A stretch of DNA of 64,000 bases from Serratia sp. UGAL515B_01 (GCF_033095805.1 NZ_CP109901.1:3345766-3409765), one strand, 5' to 3'. Positions 1-12,969 are shown, counted from the first letter of the stretch. The notes: generated by a model not told the origin, from the letters alone. Made by a program: numbers and translations.

Positions 1-374
1 TGGCGCTGCCAAGCGCGAACCGTCAGCCACTCGTTATCATCATGGGTCGGGTATTTATCCAAATGAGCCTGAATATGCTGCAATGTCTGCTCCGCCGTCA
101 GCGCGGCATAATGCAAACTGCAACCCTTGAGCTGTTTGCCACCCCAAAACGGGTGCATGTGGCTGTCGATCAGGCCCGGCATCATCACCTTACCTTGTAG
201 ATCGACACGTTCAGTTTCCGCGGTTGACAACGCAAGCACCTGCTCATCGTTCCCCACAGCAAGAATGTATCCCTGTCCTATCGCCAAAGCGCTGCAAATG
301 CTGTTTGCCGCATCTGCCGTGTAGATAGTGCCGTTGTAATAAATTACATCGGCAGTTTTAGCCACTGGTGTCAT
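1..374 (-). CDS. Amidohydrolase, YtcJ-like (5' part only)
   Basis: Only the first 124 codons are inside the window; the gene runs off the left edge. The reading frame starts at the ATG whose complement is at 372-374. The N-terminus has the small beta-sandwich seen before the metal-dependent hydrolase barrel, then MPGLIDSHMHPFW with the metal-binding pair H72 and H74. This is the pattern of the YtcJ/amidohydrolase-3 family, zinc enzymes that cleave amide or imide bonds in small molecules. The substrate cannot be told from this fragment. No signal peptide is visible, so a cytoplasmic enzyme is likely. It is divergent from fadH, with 272 bases between the two starts. Confidence 0.8.
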   Translation of the reverse strand, partial: MTPVAKTADVIYYNGTIYTADAANSICSALAIGQGYILAVGNDEQVLALSTAETERVDLQGKVMMPGLIDSHMHPFWGGKQLKGCSLHYAALTAEQTLQHIQAHLDKYPTHDDNEWLTVRAWQR

Positions 375-2668
<2,294 letters not shown>

Positions 2669-2673
2669 ATCAC

Positions 2674-2701
2674 TGGGCGCAGCAAATATGAACTGCGCCC
2701 A
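2674..2701. terminator. Convergent hairpin between fadH and rlmG
   Basis: A perfect 9-bp stem (TGGGCGCAG / CTGCGCCCA, 10-base loop) lies between the convergent fadH and rlmG stop codons. No strong T run follows on either strand, so it may work as a weak bidirectional terminator or a 3'-end stabiliser. Confidence 0.6.
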
Positions 2702-2707
2702 ATGTCA

Positions 2708-3847
2708 TTAACGCCTTGCGCCTAATTTGACGGCTTTGAGGATCACAAACTTCTGGTTTGATGCCACCGTCGTACAATTACCGAACAGACGCTTCAGCTT
2801 CTGGTAGTAATCGAGATGGCGGTTACCCACAATACGCAGTTCACCACCAACATGCAGGCAACGTTTAGCATCACAGAACATCTGCCAGGCCGTGTGATCG
2901 GTGATTGCATGCTGCTGATGGAACGGTGGATTGCACAGCACAGCTTGTAGGCTTTCACGCTCTATGCCAGCCAGCGAATTGTTCACTTCGAACTGGCAGC
3001 GATCCCATTCCTGCGGCAGATTGTGCGATACGTTCAGTTCACTGGAAGCCACTGCCATATAGGATTCATCAACGAAAGTCATCTGCGCCTGCGGGTTCTG
3101 AACCAGCGCCTTCATGCCGATGATACCATTACCACAACCGAGATCGACGATATGACCGTTCAAATCATGCGGCAGATGTTCCAGGAATAAACGAGCACCA
3201 ATATCCAGGCTACCGCGTGAAAAGACATTGGCGTGGTTGTGGATCAGCCAATCCGTACCATCAAGCTGCCAGTCAGTGGTTTCCGAGGCTGCCGGTGGCA
3301 CAATGTCGGCGACCTCACAATAAATCAGGCGAGCCTTTTTCCAGGCCAGGCTGGTGTGAGTAGGGCCCAAGACCCGCTCAAAGACCTGCATGGTCGAAGT
3401 ATGTATGTCACGCGCTTTGGCACCGGCTACGATCAGCGTGTCTGGAACCACCACCTTACGCAACGCCTGTAGTTGCTGTTCCAACAACGCCAACGCTTTT
3501 GGAATACGCATCAAGACAACGGCAGGATGGGCTGGCAGTTCCGCCAGACTGTCTATCAACGTCACCTGTTGTACATCCAGTTCATTGAGCTCAAGATTAT
3601 GGCGAGTTGCCAGTTGACTCATATAGGAATCACTGATGCTATAAGGCTTATGCGCATGCAGGGCACAGGCCAAGGCACCAAAATTGTCGTTAAAGATCAG
3701 CACTGGCCGCTCACCAATGGTAACATTTTCAAGCTGTTGCAACAGGTATTCGTCTGCCGCTTCCCACGCCTGTAATTGGGTGGACTGTTCTTGTTGGGGA
3801 TAACGCTCCAGCTCAAGTTGCTGTGTTCCCAGATCGAGTTGGCTCAT
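2708..3847 (-). CDS. rlmG: 23S rRNA (guanine-1835-N2)-methyltransferase
   Basis: RlmG methylates N2 of G1835 in 23S rRNA using S-adenosylmethionine. The 379-residue length is typical. The protein has a degenerate N-terminal methyltransferase-like half and a catalytic C-terminal half with the SAM-binding [11 protein letters not shown] (234-244) and the target-base motif NPPFH (306-310) seen in N2-guanine methyltransferases. It converges on fadH and diverges from ygjP, the conserved enterobacterial arrangement. The start at 3847 has a GGAGGGG-like site just upstream on the minus strand. Confidence 0.95.
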   Translation of the reverse strand: MSQLDLGTQQLELERYPQQEQSTQLQAWEAADEYLLQQLENVTIGERPVLIFNDNFGALACALHAHKPYSISDSYMSQLATRHNLELNELDVQQVTLIDSLAELPAHPAVVLMRIPKALALLEQQLQALRKVVVPDTLIVAGAKARDIHTSTMQVFERVLGPTHTSLAWKKARLIYCEVADIVPPAASETTDWQLDGTDWLIHNHANVFSRGSLDIGARLFLEHLPHDLNGHIVDLGCGNGIIGMKALVQNPQAQMTFVDESYMAVASSELNVSHNLPQEWDRCQFEVNNSLAGIERESLQAVLCNPPFHQQHAITDHTAWQMFCDAKRCLHVGGELRIVGNRHLDYYQKLKRLFGNCTTVASNQKFVILKAVKLGARR

Positions 3848-3992
3848 TGCCCCTCCTGACTGATAAATTTGGGCTGTTTATCCCCTAAAAATGCCTATCA
3901 GTAAAATGTTTTTTGGGATTAATTGCCCTTTGTGGGATTTGTATGAAAAAACGTCTTACAATGAACGCGGCGTTTTACCACTGAATCCTGCA

Positions 3993-4107
3993 GATGATCT
4001 GAATAATCTGAGTTACAGGAATTCAGAGACCTTGCTTGCAACGGCCCCAGAGGGTAAAGCCACAGGGGCACGGCCAATATACCTGCAACCCGAAGTATAA
4101 CGAGTAC
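3993..4107. repeat. ERIC-like intergenic repeat in the ygjP leader
   Basis: The left arm (CTGAATAATCTGAGTTACAGG, from about 3998) and the right arm (TGCAACCCGAAGTATAACGAG, from about 4083) match, with changes, the terminal inverted repeats of ERIC elements. The centre holds GGCACGGCCAAT, like the ERIC 'GCAGCCAAC' segment. The size, about 115 bp, fits. The right end abuts the ygjP start codon, so it would be transcribed into the ygjP leader. Confidence 0.65.
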
Positions 4108-4110
4108 AAT

Positions 4111-4614
4111 ATGTCCGAATTGACTTACCTGCAAGGTTACCCAGACCACCTGCAAATACAGGTTCAACAGCTCATCAAGCAGCAGCGTTTAGGGGAGGTT
4201 TTGTTAACACGTTACCCACAAGTACACGGCTGTACCACCGACAAGTCGCTGTATCAGTTCACACTTGATCTGAAAAATCAGTATCTACGAAATGCCCAAC
4301 CGCTGAGCAAAGTTGCCTACGATAGTAAGATCCATGTGATGAAGCACGCTCTCGGGATGCATACTGCTATTTCACGAGTGCAGGGTGGCAAACTGAAAGC
4401 CAAAGCCGAAATCCGTGTAGCGACGGTGTTCAAAAATGCCCCTGAGCCCTTTCTGCGCATGATTGTAGTACATGAATTAGCGCATCTGAAAGAGAAAGAC
4501 CACAGCAAAGCGTTTTATAGCCTTTGTTGCCATATGGAACCCAGCTACCATCAATTGGAATTTGATACGCGCATGTATTTGACTCATCTCTCGCTGTTTG
4601 GTGAACTCTATTAG
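4111..4614 (+). CDS. ygjP: YgjP family M48-like metal-dependent hydrolase
   Basis: This 167-residue protein matches E. coli YgjP nearly end to end. It has the zinc-binding HELAH motif at 121-125, preceded by the conserved stretch EIRVATVFKNAPEPFLRMIV, and a C-terminal CCHMEPSYHQLEFDTRMYL. YgjP has been described as a UTP pyrophosphatase although the fold is metallopeptidase-like (DUF45/WLM type), so its in vivo substrate is uncertain. The reading frame is open upstream to 4036, but 4111 gives the family N-terminus MSELTYLQGYP. An ERIC-like repeat ends just before the start and no strong Shine-Dalgarno is visible. Confidence 0.9.
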   Translation: MSELTYLQGYPDHLQIQVQQLIKQQRLGEVLLTRYPQVHGCTTDKSLYQFTLDLKNQYLRNAQPLSKVAYDSKIHVMKHALGMHTAISRVQGGKLKAKAEIRVATVFKNAPEPFLRMIVVHELAHLKEKDHSKAFYSLCCHMEPSYHQLEFDTRMYLTHLSLFGELY

Positions 4615-4782
4615 TATCTAACAGATTGATTTTAAATTTTTTTGCAGCGTAATAATCTGGTTTTATAAAAAATAGCCTTGTGGAAAGCAGCAGGTCGAGC
4701 ATGCTGGGCTGGAAAGACTCCTGATCGTCCCCTATTTGTTGGCAGAGATCCAACATCGTTTTTCCACTGATGGAGTAATGCA

Positions 4783-5523
4783 ATGAAACCGCTGTTGTTG
4801 ATGCAAACCGGCGACGCACCGCAACTTGTTCAGCATGAACTGGGCAATTTTGACCAGATGTTTATGGAACAGGGAAATATCGCGGCTGATCGTGTGAAAA
4901 TCGTACATCTTCCTACGGGTGGGTCCCTATTAGCACCAGAAAACTACTGTGGCGTGGTGATCACCGGTTCCCCTGCTATGGTGACAGAGCAGTTACCCTG
5001 GAGCGAACAGGCTGCGGAATGGCTTCGTCAGGCAATGCGCATCAAATTACCCATCTTTGGCGTGTGTTATGGCCACCAGCTTTTAGCCCATGCTCTGGGT
5101 GGTACAGTGGGTTATCGCCCACAAGGTATGGAAGTTGGCACTCTAGAGATAGAACTATTGCCGCCCGCAGGCAACGATAAGCGGTTAGCAATACTGCCGC
5201 CACGTTTCAAGGCCAATCTGATCCACTCACAAAGCGTGCTGACACCGCCGCTGGGTGCGGAAGTACTGGCTCGATCGCAGCAAGATGCCTACCAAATATT
5301 ACGCTATGGGGATCATGCACTGACGACCCAGTTCCATCCCGAATTCAACGGCAAATCTATGCAGCGCTATTTCACTTGGCTCAGTGAGAAGGACCCAGTC
5401 AATCAGGCCGCGTATCAGCAACAACAGGTTAGCGATACTCCATTCAGCCAGATGTTGTTACAAGGCTTCGTCGTCAGTCTTGGTGCACAAAGGAGTCCGT
5501 TGGATAAAGATTTTAAAAATTGA
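4783..5523 (+). CDS. Class I glutamine amidotransferase-like protein (YfeJ type)
   Basis: This 246-residue single-domain protein has the class I glutamine amidotransferase triad: the nucleophile C95 in FGVCYGHQL, and H185 and E187 in FHPEF. The fold covers the whole length, as in stand-alone 'GMP synthase-like' amidotransferases such as YfeJ. No synthetase partner lies next to it, so it probably acts alone (for example a gamma-glutamyl hydrolase) or with a partner elsewhere. The start at 4783 has GGAG at 4771-4774. It is followed by the alx leader, which is a separate transcription unit. Confidence 0.85.
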   Translation: MKPLLLMQTGDAPQLVQHELGNFDQMFMEQGNIAADRVKIVHLPTGGSLLAPENYCGVVITGSPAMVTEQLPWSEQAAEWLRQAMRIKLPIFGVCYGHQLLAHALGGTVGYRPQGMEVGTLEIELLPPAGNDKRLAILPPRFKANLIHSQSVLTPPLGAEVLARSQQDAYQILRYGDHALTTQFHPEFNGKSMQRYFTWLSEKDPVNQAAYQQQQVSDTPFSQMLLQGFVVSLGAQRSPLDKDFKN

Positions 5524-5550
5524 CCTTAGTCAAATTGTGCACTATTTTTT

Positions 5551-5720
5551 GCTTTGCAAAGGGGAGTAACTTCATTGTCGGTTTATCGTCATCACGATGC
5601 GCAAGTATCCGGTTACCGAACAACCTGATATCAAAGGTGTGACCACCTTCATCAAGGTTGTAAGTGAGACCTTACCGGAATGCGAGGTTTGCTTGTACTC
5701 ACTCAGCGACTGGCGCCTTC
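5551..5720 (+). promoter_or_regulatory. yybP-ykoY manganese riboswitch / pH-responsive alx leader (PRE, SraF)
   Basis: The leader contains the conserved GCAAAGGGGAGTAAC start of the yybP-ykoY class at about 5556-5570, followed by a long set of pairing arms including AAGGTGTGACCACCTTCATCA and AAGTGAGACCTTACCGGAA, which match my memory of the E. coli alx leader almost base for base. In E. coli this RNA is known to respond to alkaline pH through transcription pausing and to bind Mn2+, releasing the alx ribosome binding site. The boundaries are approximate. Confidence 0.88.
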
Positions 5721-5757
5721 TGACGCGAGCCGTTTTGTTTTATGAGGATACCCCTAA

Positions 5758-6732
5758 ATGATCACTACCGTTGGCACCCCTTGGCTATGGAGCAGTTTTG
5801 CCACAATCATCATTGTGATGCTAGCCATCGACCTGCTGTTACAAGGCCGCAAAGGCCAACAAACCATGACGCTCAAACAGGCTGCCTGTTGGTCACTGGT
5901 TTGGGTGAGTTTGGCATTACTGTTCAACGCGAGTTTCTGGTTCTACCTTAATGAAACCGCAGGGCGAGCGGTAGCGGATACCCAAGCACTGGCCTTCCTG
6001 ACAGGTTATCTGATCGAGAAAGCCTTGGCGGTTGATAACGTTTTTGTCTGGTTAATGCTGTTCAGCTATTTCGCCATACCCACCCATTTACAGCGTCGCG
6101 TGCTCATTTACGGTGTGCTAGGCGCTATCGTCCTACGTACCATCATGATCTTCGCAGGTAGCTGGTTGATCTCTCAGTTTGCTTGGTTACTGTATCTGTT
6201 CGGCGCGTTTCTACTGTTAACCGGAATCAAGATGGCTCTAGCAAAAGAGGACGGCGTTGCTATCGGTGATAAACCCTTGGTCAAATGGTTGCGCAGCCAT
6301 ATGCGTATAACCGATACCCTGGAAGGTGAACATTTCATCGTTCGCCGTAATGGGGTACTGTTTGCAACACCGCTTTTATTGGTGCTAATCCTGGTAGAGC
6401 TGAGTGACGTTATTTTCGCCGTTGATAGTATCCCTGCTATTTTTGCCGTCACCACCGACCCGTTTATCGTACTGACTTCCAACTTGTTCGCCATTATGGG
6501 CCTACGTGCTATGTACTTCCTGCTGGCTAACGTGGCGGAACGCTTCTCGATGCTAAAATATGGTCTGTCAGTGATCTTGGTATTTATTGGTATCAAGATG
6601 CTGATTGTTGATTTCTACCATATCCCAATCGCCATTTCTCTGAGTGTGGTTGCCGGAATACTGATACTGACATTGCTGATTAATGCATGGGTTAATCACC
6701 GTAAAGACGCTGGCTCTAGGCCTGTACAATAA
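5758..6732 (+). CDS. alx: TerC-family membrane protein Alx, manganese exporter
   Basis: Alx is a polytopic inner-membrane protein of the TerC family linked to manganese export and induced at high pH in E. coli. The 324-residue protein has about nine hydrophobic segments and the family's acidic membrane motifs: [12 protein letters not shown] near residue 85 and [16 protein letters not shown] near residue 212, whose Asp residues are thought to line the ion path. The start at 5758 gives [11 protein letters not shown], matching the E. coli N-terminus. The upstream yybP-ykoY leader explains its regulation. Confidence 0.95.
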   Translation: MITTVGTPWLWSSFATIIIVMLAIDLLLQGRKGQQTMTLKQAACWSLVWVSLALLFNASFWFYLNETAGRAVADTQALAFLTGYLIEKALAVDNVFVWLMLFSYFAIPTHLQRRVLIYGVLGAIVLRTIMIFAGSWLISQFAWLLYLFGAFLLLTGIKMALAKEDGVAIGDKPLVKWLRSHMRITDTLEGEHFIVRRNGVLFATPLLLVLILVELSDVIFAVDSIPAIFAVTTDPFIVLTSNLFAIMGLRAMYFLLANVAERFSMLKYGLSVILVFIGIKMLIVDFYHIPIAISLSVVAGILILTLLINAWVNHRKDAGSRPVQ

Positions 6733-7012
6733 TCGGTTACTCGGGGCGGCTTGCCGCCTCATGATTATTGGGTCATGCTTCTGAAAAGCAAAATGTTATT
6801 TCAATCACACAAATGTGACCAGAATGTTATCAGCAATTGATCCGTGCTCGTAATTTTATCTTCCCCTCTTTTCAAGGCGAACCGTTTACTTAATACTGGT
6901 TAAGAAAACATACTTCGTTACAGATATGACGATAAATTACCCGGCAACGTTCCTGTCAGGATATAACGATCTGTACGCCACATTTCAGGGAGCGGAAACG
7001 CAAAAACGCATT

Positions 7013-8248
7013 ATGAATAAACTATTAGTACGAATCACTCAAGGCAGTCTGGTTAAACAAATAATGGTTGGGCTGGTAGCTGGTATTATCGTCGCAATGG
7101 TTTCACCGGCTTCAGCCAAAGCCATCGGTCTGCTGGGCGCGCTTTTCGTTGGCGCACTGAAAGCCGTTGCGCCTCTTCTGGTTCTGATCCTGGTGATGGC
7201 TTCAATTGCCAACCATAAGCAAGGGCAGAAAACCAATATCCGGCCTATTTTATTCCTCTATATATTGGGGACATTTTCGGCGGCGTTGACCGCCGTGCTG
7301 GTTAGCTTTATGTTTCCTTCAACGCTAGCACTGGCAGTAAGCAATACCGATATCACCCCTCCGGCAGGGATAGTCGACGTCCTCAAAGACCTACTGATGA
7401 GCGTGGTGGCAAACCCATTCAATGCCCTGGCCAGCGCCAACTATATCGGTATCCTGGCTTGGGCCGTCGGCCTAGGATTGGCGTTGCGCCATGCCTCTGA
7501 AACCACAAAAACTTTGATCAGCGATATGTCAAATGCTGTGACAATGGTGGTACGTGCGGTGATCCGCTGTGCGCCACTGGGTATTTTCGGCCTTGTCGCT
7601 GCTACATTGGCTGATAGCGGCTTCGGCGCCTTATGGGGATATGCACAACTGTTAGTGGTATTGCTCGGCTGTATGTTACTGGTCGCCCTAGTGCTTAACC
7701 CACTGATCGTCTACTGGAAAATCCGCCGTAACCCTTATCCACTGGTATTGACTTGCCTGCGAGAGAGTGGCGTTACTGCCTTCTTTACCCGCAGTTCCGC
7801 AGCCAACATCCCAGTCAATATGGAGCTGAGCAGAAAACTAAACCTGAACGAAGATACCTACTCAGTTTCTATTCCTTTAGGTGCGACCATTAATATGGCT
7901 GGCGCGGCGATCACTATTACCGTACTTACGCTGGCGGCAGTAAATACCTTAGGTATTCAGGTCGATGTCCCCACTGCACTGTTGCTAAGTGTGGTAGCGG
8001 CTATCTGCGCCTGCGGTGCGTCTGGCGTAGCAGGCGGTTCGCTGCTGTTAATCCCATTAGCATGTAATATGTTCGGCATTCCTAATGATATTGCGATGCA
8101 GGTGGTCGCTGTCGGTTTTATCATTGGCGTATTGCAAGACTCAGCAGAGACAGCTCTGAACTCCTCCACCGACGTGCTGTTTACCGCAGCTGCCTGTCAG
8201 GCAGAAGATCAGCGTTTAGCCAATCAAGATTCGTTTAAAACTGACTGA
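7013..8248 (+). CDS. sstT: Serine/threonine:Na+ symporter
   Basis: SstT imports L-serine and L-threonine with sodium. The 411-residue protein belongs to the dicarboxylate/amino acid:cation symporter family, with eight or so membrane spans and the re-entrant-loop signature [11 protein letters not shown] followed by [11 protein letters not shown]. The frame is open to 6926, but 7013 gives [21 protein letters not shown], matching the family start. The nearest purine-rich site, GGGAG at 6988-6992, is some 20 bases away, so translation initiation may be weak or another start may be used. It follows alx as in E. coli, without ygjV downstream. Confidence 0.94.
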   Translation: MNKLLVRITQGSLVKQIMVGLVAGIIVAMVSPASAKAIGLLGALFVGALKAVAPLLVLILVMASIANHKQGQKTNIRPILFLYILGTFSAALTAVLVSFMFPSTLALAVSNTDITPPAGIVDVLKDLLMSVVANPFNALASANYIGILAWAVGLGLALRHASETTKTLISDMSNAVTMVVRAVIRCAPLGIFGLVAATLADSGFGALWGYAQLLVVLLGCMLLVALVLNPLIVYWKIRRNPYPLVLTCLRESGVTAFFTRSSAANIPVNMELSRKLNLNEDTYSVSIPLGATINMAGAAITITVLTLAAVNTLGIQVDVPTALLLSVVAAICACGASGVAGGSLLLIPLACNMFGIPNDIAMQVVAVGFIIGVLQDSAETALNSSTDVLFTAAACQAEDQRLANQDSFKTD

Positions 8249-8255
8249 GTGAATA

Positions 8256-8291
8256 CAGGCTGTACCCTACGTTCTAACCGGATACAGCCTG
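8256..8291. terminator. Hairpin between sstT and uxaA
   Basis: A perfect 9-bp inverted repeat (CAGGCTGTA / TACAGCCTG, 18-base loop) lies between the convergent sstT and uxaA stop codons. There is no T tract, so terminator function is only likely. Confidence 0.5.
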
Positions 8292-8307
8292 ACTCAACCG
8301 TTATGTT

Positions 8308-9798
8308 CTACAGCGTTACTCCGCTTTTAAAAATGGCTAACTCACGGAAATCATTTGATTCATTACGTGCAGCTTTGCCATTGGCAATCTCCACAATCAG
8401 GTCGACAAACTGCGCCAACATTTCTGCCATCGGCAAGCCGTGGATCAAGCGCCCAGCATCAAAATCAATCCAATGGCCTTTTTTAGCTGCCAGCTCAGAG
8501 TTAGTAGCCAGTTTCACCGTTGGCACAAAACCACCGTAAGGCGTCCCTCTCCCGGTGCTGAATAACACCATATGGCAGCCAGCTCCAGCAAGTGCGCTGG
8601 TGGCTATAGCATCGTTACCCGGTGCGCTCAGTAGGTTCAATCCTGGCAAACGAAGGCGTTCGCCGTATTTCAACACATCCACTACCTGACTCTGCCCGGC
8701 CTTTTGAGTACAACCGAGCGACTTTTCTTCTAACGTTGTAATACCACCCGCTTTATTACCTGGGGATGGGTTTTCATAAATCGGTTGATTATGAGCAATA
8801 AAATACTGTTTGAAATCGTTAACCATGCGAACCGTTTTCTCAAAGGTATTTTGGTCTCGACAGCGGTTCATCAGAAGCCGTTCAGCACCGAACATCTCAG
8901 GTACTTCAGTCAACACCGTGGTGCCACCATTGGCGATCACATAGTCCGAGAAACATCCTAACAGTGGATTGGCAGTAATGCCTGATAAACCGTCTGAACC
9001 ACCGCATTCCAGGCCGAACTTCAGTTCGCCAAGCTTGCCTGGCTGGCGACGATCAGCGCTCATCAATTGGTACAGTGCATGCAGATGTTCTAGCCCCGCT
9101 TCGACTTCATCGTCCTGCTGTTGGCAGACCATAAAACGCACACGCTGCCGATCAAATTCACCCAACGTGCTGCGAAATTCATCGACCTGATTATTCTCAC
9201 ACCCGAGACCAATAACCAACACGGCGCCCGCATTGGGATGACGCACCATATTCTGTAGCATGGTTCGGGTGTTTTGATGATCCTGACCAAGTTGCGAGCA
9301 ACCCAAGGTATGGCTGAAAAAATGAACACCATCAATCCGTTGTGCTCCTGCAGTTTCCTTCAGAAAACGCTGCTGGAGCTGGCGTGCAATCGCATTCACA
9401 CAGCCCACAGTAGGGATGATCCACAATTCATTGCGGATACCAACATCACCATTGCTGCGCCGGTAGAGCTGCACTTCACGATCCGCTGCCTGTGCCGGTA
9501 GGGTCAGAAACTCAGGCTGATAATGATAATTATCGAGGTCGCTCAGGTTGGTTTTCGCATTTTGCGAATGAATGTGCTCCCCTGACCCAATAGCCACCAG
9601 AGCATGACCGATCGGAAGACCATATTTGACGATCATGTCGCCGACAGCGATAGGTTCAAGGGCGAACTTGTGCCCTCGAACCACTTCTTGCGCAAGCGTT
9701 ATGGTTTGATCATCCCAAGTTATCACCTCACCCACAGCCAAATCGCGCAGTGCTACCGCTACATTATCTTGAGTGTGAATTTTTATAATGCTGTGCAT
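8308..9798 (-). CDS. uxaA: Altronate dehydratase
   Basis: UxaA dehydrates D-altronate to 2-keto-3-deoxygluconate in galacturonate breakdown. The 496-residue protein has an N-terminal SAF-type domain (about 10-100, including IHTQDNVAVALRDLAVGE) and the large UxaA catalytic domain. Its conserved stretches include FFSHTLGCSQLGQD, GLECGGSDGLSGITANP and AGAGCHMVLFSTGRGTPYGG, with cysteines typical of this iron-dependent family. It lies 20 bases downstream of uxaC and is presumably cotranscribed with it under ExuR control. Confidence 0.96.
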   Translation of the reverse strand: MHSIIKIHTQDNVAVALRDLAVGEVITWDDQTITLAQEVVRGHKFALEPIAVGDMIVKYGLPIGHALVAIGSGEHIHSQNAKTNLSDLDNYHYQPEFLTLPAQAADREVQLYRRSNGDVGIRNELWIIPTVGCVNAIARQLQQRFLKETAGAQRIDGVHFFSHTLGCSQLGQDHQNTRTMLQNMVRHPNAGAVLVIGLGCENNQVDEFRSTLGEFDRQRVRFMVCQQQDDEVEAGLEHLHALYQLMSADRRQPGKLGELKFGLECGGSDGLSGITANPLLGCFSDYVIANGGTTVLTEVPEMFGAERLLMNRCRDQNTFEKTVRMVNDFKQYFIAHNQPIYENPSPGNKAGGITTLEEKSLGCTQKAGQSQVVDVLKYGERLRLPGLNLLSAPGNDAIATSALAGAGCHMVLFSTGRGTPYGGFVPTVKLATNSELAAKKGHWIDFDAGRLIHGLPMAEMLAQFVDLIVEIANGKAARNESNDFRELAIFKSGVTL

Positions 9799-9818
9799 AC
9801 ATCAACCTTGACCAATGA

Positions 9819-11231
9819 TTACGCCAATTCGATAGCAAAATAGTTTTTGGCATTGTCGAAGCAGATGTTTTTAACCATATCACCCAACAGCGTAATATCC
9901 GCAGGCGCTTCGCCATCTTCTACCCAGCGACCAATCATCTGACAGAGGATACGGCGGAAATATTCGTGCCGTGTATACGAAAGGAAACTGCGGCTATCGG
10001 TCAGCATGCCAACAAAACGGCTAAGTAGCCCAAGTTGAGCCAACTGTGTCATCTGGCGCTGCATGCCATCTTTCTGATCGTTAAACCACCAGCCTGAACC
10101 AAATTGCATTTTGCCTGGTGTACCCTCACCTTGAAAATTGCCAACCATCGTGCCAATCACCTCGTTATCACGCGGGTTAAGGCAGTAAAGAATAGTTTTA
10201 GGGAGTTTGCCCTGCTTTGCTTGTGCATCAAGTAAACGCGAAAGCGGTTCTGCCAGAGGTTTATCGTTGATGGAATCGAAGCCAATATCTGGGCCGATGT
10301 TATTGAACATCAGGCTATTGTTGTTACGCAAGGCACCAATATGGTATTGCTGCACCCATTCACGGCGTTGATATTCCTCTGCCAGAAATAACAGAACCGC
10401 GGTCTTGAACTGTGCGCTCTGTTGTGGGGAAGGTACAAGGCCACTGAGCCGTTGTGACAGGATAGTATCCAGCATGGCTTCGTCTGCCTCGCCATAAACC
10501 ACGACATCCAAAGCATGGTCAGAAACTTTGCAACCGTGCGCGGCAAAATGGTCCATACGCCGACTCAATGCATTGCGCAGATCGCTGAAGCGATGGATTG
10601 AGGTATCTGCAGCTGCTTCCAGCTTTTGCAGATAATCATTGAATCCTGGCGCTTCAATGTTGAATGCTCTGTCTGGCCGCCAGCTTGGCAACACTTTAAT
10701 ATCAAAACTTCCGTCAGCAGCGATGGCTTTATGGTGACGGAGATCGTCAATAGGATCATCGGTAGTGCCGACCATTTTTACCTTCATCTGCTGCATGATA
10801 CCGCGAGCAGTAAAAGCATCCTGCGCCAGCAATTGATTGCCACGTTGCCAGATTTCATCCGCGGTTGCCGGGGAAAGTAGCTTGCCCGTAATACCAAATG
10901 GGCGGCGCAACTCCAGATGAGTCCAATGATAGAGCGGGTTACCAATGGTATGCGGCACTGTTGCCGCCCAGGCATCAAATTTTTCGCGATCTGAAGCATT
11001 CCCTGTACATAGACGCTCGGCCACGCCATTGGTGCGCATTGCACGCCATTTGTAGTGATCACCCTTCAACCAAATGTCATACATATTCTGGAAACGATGA
11101 TTTTCGGCAATCTGCTGTGGGGGAAGATGACAGTGATAGTCAAAAATAGGCTGTTCCGCAGCGTAATCGTGATAAAGGCGGCGGGCAAATTCACTGTCCA
11201 ACAGAAAATCATCGTTCAAAAACGTAGCCAT
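9819..11231 (-). CDS. uxaC: Glucuronate/galacturonate isomerase
   Basis: UxaC converts D-glucuronate to fructuronate and D-galacturonate to tagaturonate, the first step after uptake by ExuT. The 470-residue length is the family norm. The N-terminus has the metal-site motif [18 protein letters not shown], and downstream are [13 protein letters not shown] and the C-terminal [20 protein letters not shown] typical of uronate isomerases. It is the first gene of the minus-strand uxaCA unit and is divergent from exuT across a 407-base control region. uxaB is not next to it. Confidence 0.96.
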   Translation of the reverse strand: MATFLNDDFLLDSEFARRLYHDYAAEQPIFDYHCHLPPQQIAENHRFQNMYDIWLKGDHYKWRAMRTNGVAERLCTGNASDREKFDAWAATVPHTIGNPLYHWTHLELRRPFGITGKLLSPATADEIWQRGNQLLAQDAFTARGIMQQMKVKMVGTTDDPIDDLRHHKAIAADGSFDIKVLPSWRPDRAFNIEAPGFNDYLQKLEAAADTSIHRFSDLRNALSRRMDHFAAHGCKVSDHALDVVVYGEADEAMLDTILSQRLSGLVPSPQQSAQFKTAVLLFLAEEYQRREWVQQYHIGALRNNNSLMFNNIGPDIGFDSINDKPLAEPLSRLLDAQAKQGKLPKTILYCLNPRDNEVIGTMVGNFQGEGTPGKMQFGSGWWFNDQKDGMQRQMTQLAQLGLLSRFVGMLTDSRSFLSYTRHEYFRRILCQMIGRWVEDGEAPADITLLGDMVKNICFDNAKNYFAIELA

Positions 11232-11638
11232 ATGGGTTCCTCAGATTGTTTCCTGGCAAAGCTTGTAATTAACTTAAAAAGTTATCACACCAATTTCACG
11301 AAACGTCCAGAGATATTTCACCATTAAAGCGACTTAATTGTGCTTTAAAGTGGTATTAATGCCCTTTAATAGACGACAAATCATAAGTTAGGTGCCAGTT
11401 AATATGAAGTCATTATTCATTATTTGAATGGATGCTTTTGTGATATCACTCAACCTTTAAATCTGTATGACAAGTTATCGTCTCGCCATCCTGCTACCTT
11501 GTATTCAACCGTTAGCGATGACCATCTGCAGGGAGTCTGCCAGCAAGGAATTCTGGTTACATGATGAAAAGGAATCACCACCATGAAACGCCACAGGCTA
11601 GCCGGTGGTAAAGATTTCAAGATTCGGAGAGATATTGG
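11232..11638. promoter_or_regulatory. Divergent uxaC/exuT control region
   Basis: This 407-base gene-free stretch must carry the uxaCA and exuT promoters. Two candidate ExuR half-operators are visible: AATTGGTGTGATAA (complement of 11282-11295) and AAGTGGTATTAA at 11348-11359. They resemble each other and AAGTGGTATAA upstream of exuR (13003-13013), and partly fit the ExuR/UxuR palindrome built on TTGGTATACCAA as I recall it. A leader of about 150 bases precedes exuT, with purine-rich AGAGA before the start. Confidence 0.55.
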
Positions 11639-12937
11639 ATGCGTAAAATTAAGGGGTTACGCTGGTATATGATCGGACTGGTAACCATTGGCACAGTGCT
11701 TGGTTATTTGACCCGTAATGCTATATCTGTTGCCGCACCTACGCTAGAAAGCTCACTGGGCATTACCACACAACAGTATTCCTATATCGTTGCCGCCTAT
11801 TCAGCCTGTTATACCGTTATGCAGCCTATCGCAGGCTATGTACTGGATGTCCTCGGAACTAAAATCGGTTATGCCATGTTCGCTATCCTGTGGGCCCTGT
11901 TTTGTATGGGCACGGCACTGGCTAACAGTTGGGGAGGGCTAGCGCTGGCTCGCGGGGCTGTAGGTATGGCCGAAGCTGCGATGATCCCCGCCGGGTTAAA
12001 AGCCAGTAGTGAATGGTTTCCGGCAAAAGAGCGTTCGATCGCCGTCGGTTACTTCAATGTGGGCTCATCGATTGGCGGCATGCTTGCCCCGCCGCTGGTG
12101 GTCTGGGCCATCGTGGCGCACAGCTGGGAAATGGCCTTTATCATTACCGGTATCCTGAGTATGGTCTGGGCCATCTGTTGGCTAATCTTTTATAAGCATC
12201 CGAAAGATCAGAAGAAACTCAGCACAGAAGAGCGCAGCTATATTCTTGATGGGCAAGAAGCCCAGCATCAGACAAGCAACGCCAAGAAAATGTCAGCCTG
12301 GCAGATCTTACGTAATCGCCAGTTTTGGGGGATTGCATTGCCACGTTTCCTAGCTGAACCGGCCTGGGGCACTTTCAACGCTTGGATCCCACTGTTCATG
12401 TTCAAGGCCTACGGGTTCAATTTGAAAGAAATTGCGATGTTCGCTTGGATGCCGATGCTGTTTGCCGATATTGGCTGTATTATCGGTGGCTATCTGCCCC
12501 CTTTCTTCCAGAAACACTTTAAAGTCAGCCTGATCGTATCACGCAAACTGGTCGTCACTATGGGAGCAATATTGATGATTGGCCCAGGTATGATCGGTTT
12601 GTTCACAAGCCCTTATGTCGCCATTGCCCTCTTATGTGTGGGAGGATTCGCCCATCAGGCACTGTCTGGTGCGTTGATCACACTGTCATCAGACGTGTTT
12701 GGTCGTAACGAAGTGGCTACCGCCAACGGCCTGACCGGCATGGCAGCATGGATGGCAAGCACCATGTTTGCGCTGGTGGTCGGTGCATTGGCCGACACGC
12801 TGGGGTTCAGTCCGCTCTTTGCGGCCTTGTCTGTGTTCGACCTTTTGGGGGCTATTGTCATTTGGACCGTGCTGAAAAATCGTCCGGTTTCAGAGTTGGA
12901 ACCCACACCATTACAAACAGCCGATGCACACGGCTAA
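11639..12937 (+). CDS. exuT: Hexuronate transporter (MFS)
   Basis: ExuT imports glucuronate and galacturonate by proton symport. The 432-residue protein is an anion:cation symporter of the major facilitator superfamily with 12 predicted membrane segments. It has the motif [14 protein letters not shown] after helix 2 and [29 protein letters not shown] around helices 4-5, both family hallmarks. The start at 11639 directly follows the last frame stop and gives [15 protein letters not shown], similar to E. coli ExuT. A hairpin terminator separates it from exuR, which probably has its own promoter. Confidence 0.95.
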   Translation: MRKIKGLRWYMIGLVTIGTVLGYLTRNAISVAAPTLESSLGITTQQYSYIVAAYSACYTVMQPIAGYVLDVLGTKIGYAMFAILWALFCMGTALANSWGGLALARGAVGMAEAAMIPAGLKASSEWFPAKERSIAVGYFNVGSSIGGMLAPPLVVWAIVAHSWEMAFIITGILSMVWAICWLIFYKHPKDQKKLSTEERSYILDGQEAQHQTSNAKKMSAWQILRNRQFWGIALPRFLAEPAWGTFNAWIPLFMFKAYGFNLKEIAMFAWMPMLFADIGCIIGGYLPPFFQKHFKVSLIVSRKLVVTMGAILMIGPGMIGLFTSPYVAIALLCVGGFAHQALSGALITLSSDVFGRNEVATANGLTGMAAWMASTMFALVVGALADTLGFSPLFAALSVFDLLGAIVIWTVLKNRPVSELEPTPLQTADAHG

Positions 12938-12947
12938 TTTTCTCCCT

Positions 12948-12969
12948 AGCCCGGCCCTGTGCCGGGCTT
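12948..12969 (+). terminator. exuT terminator
   Basis: The stem AGCCCGGC / GCCGGGCT with a five-base loop starts 11 bases after the exuT stop codon. The T tract is short (TTT). Confidence 0.7.

Noticed and set aside
11440..11460. TTTTGTGATATCACTCAA as a CRP site before exuT
   Set aside because: The two half sites TGTGA and TCACT are only two bases apart rather than six, so it does not fit the CRP consensus.
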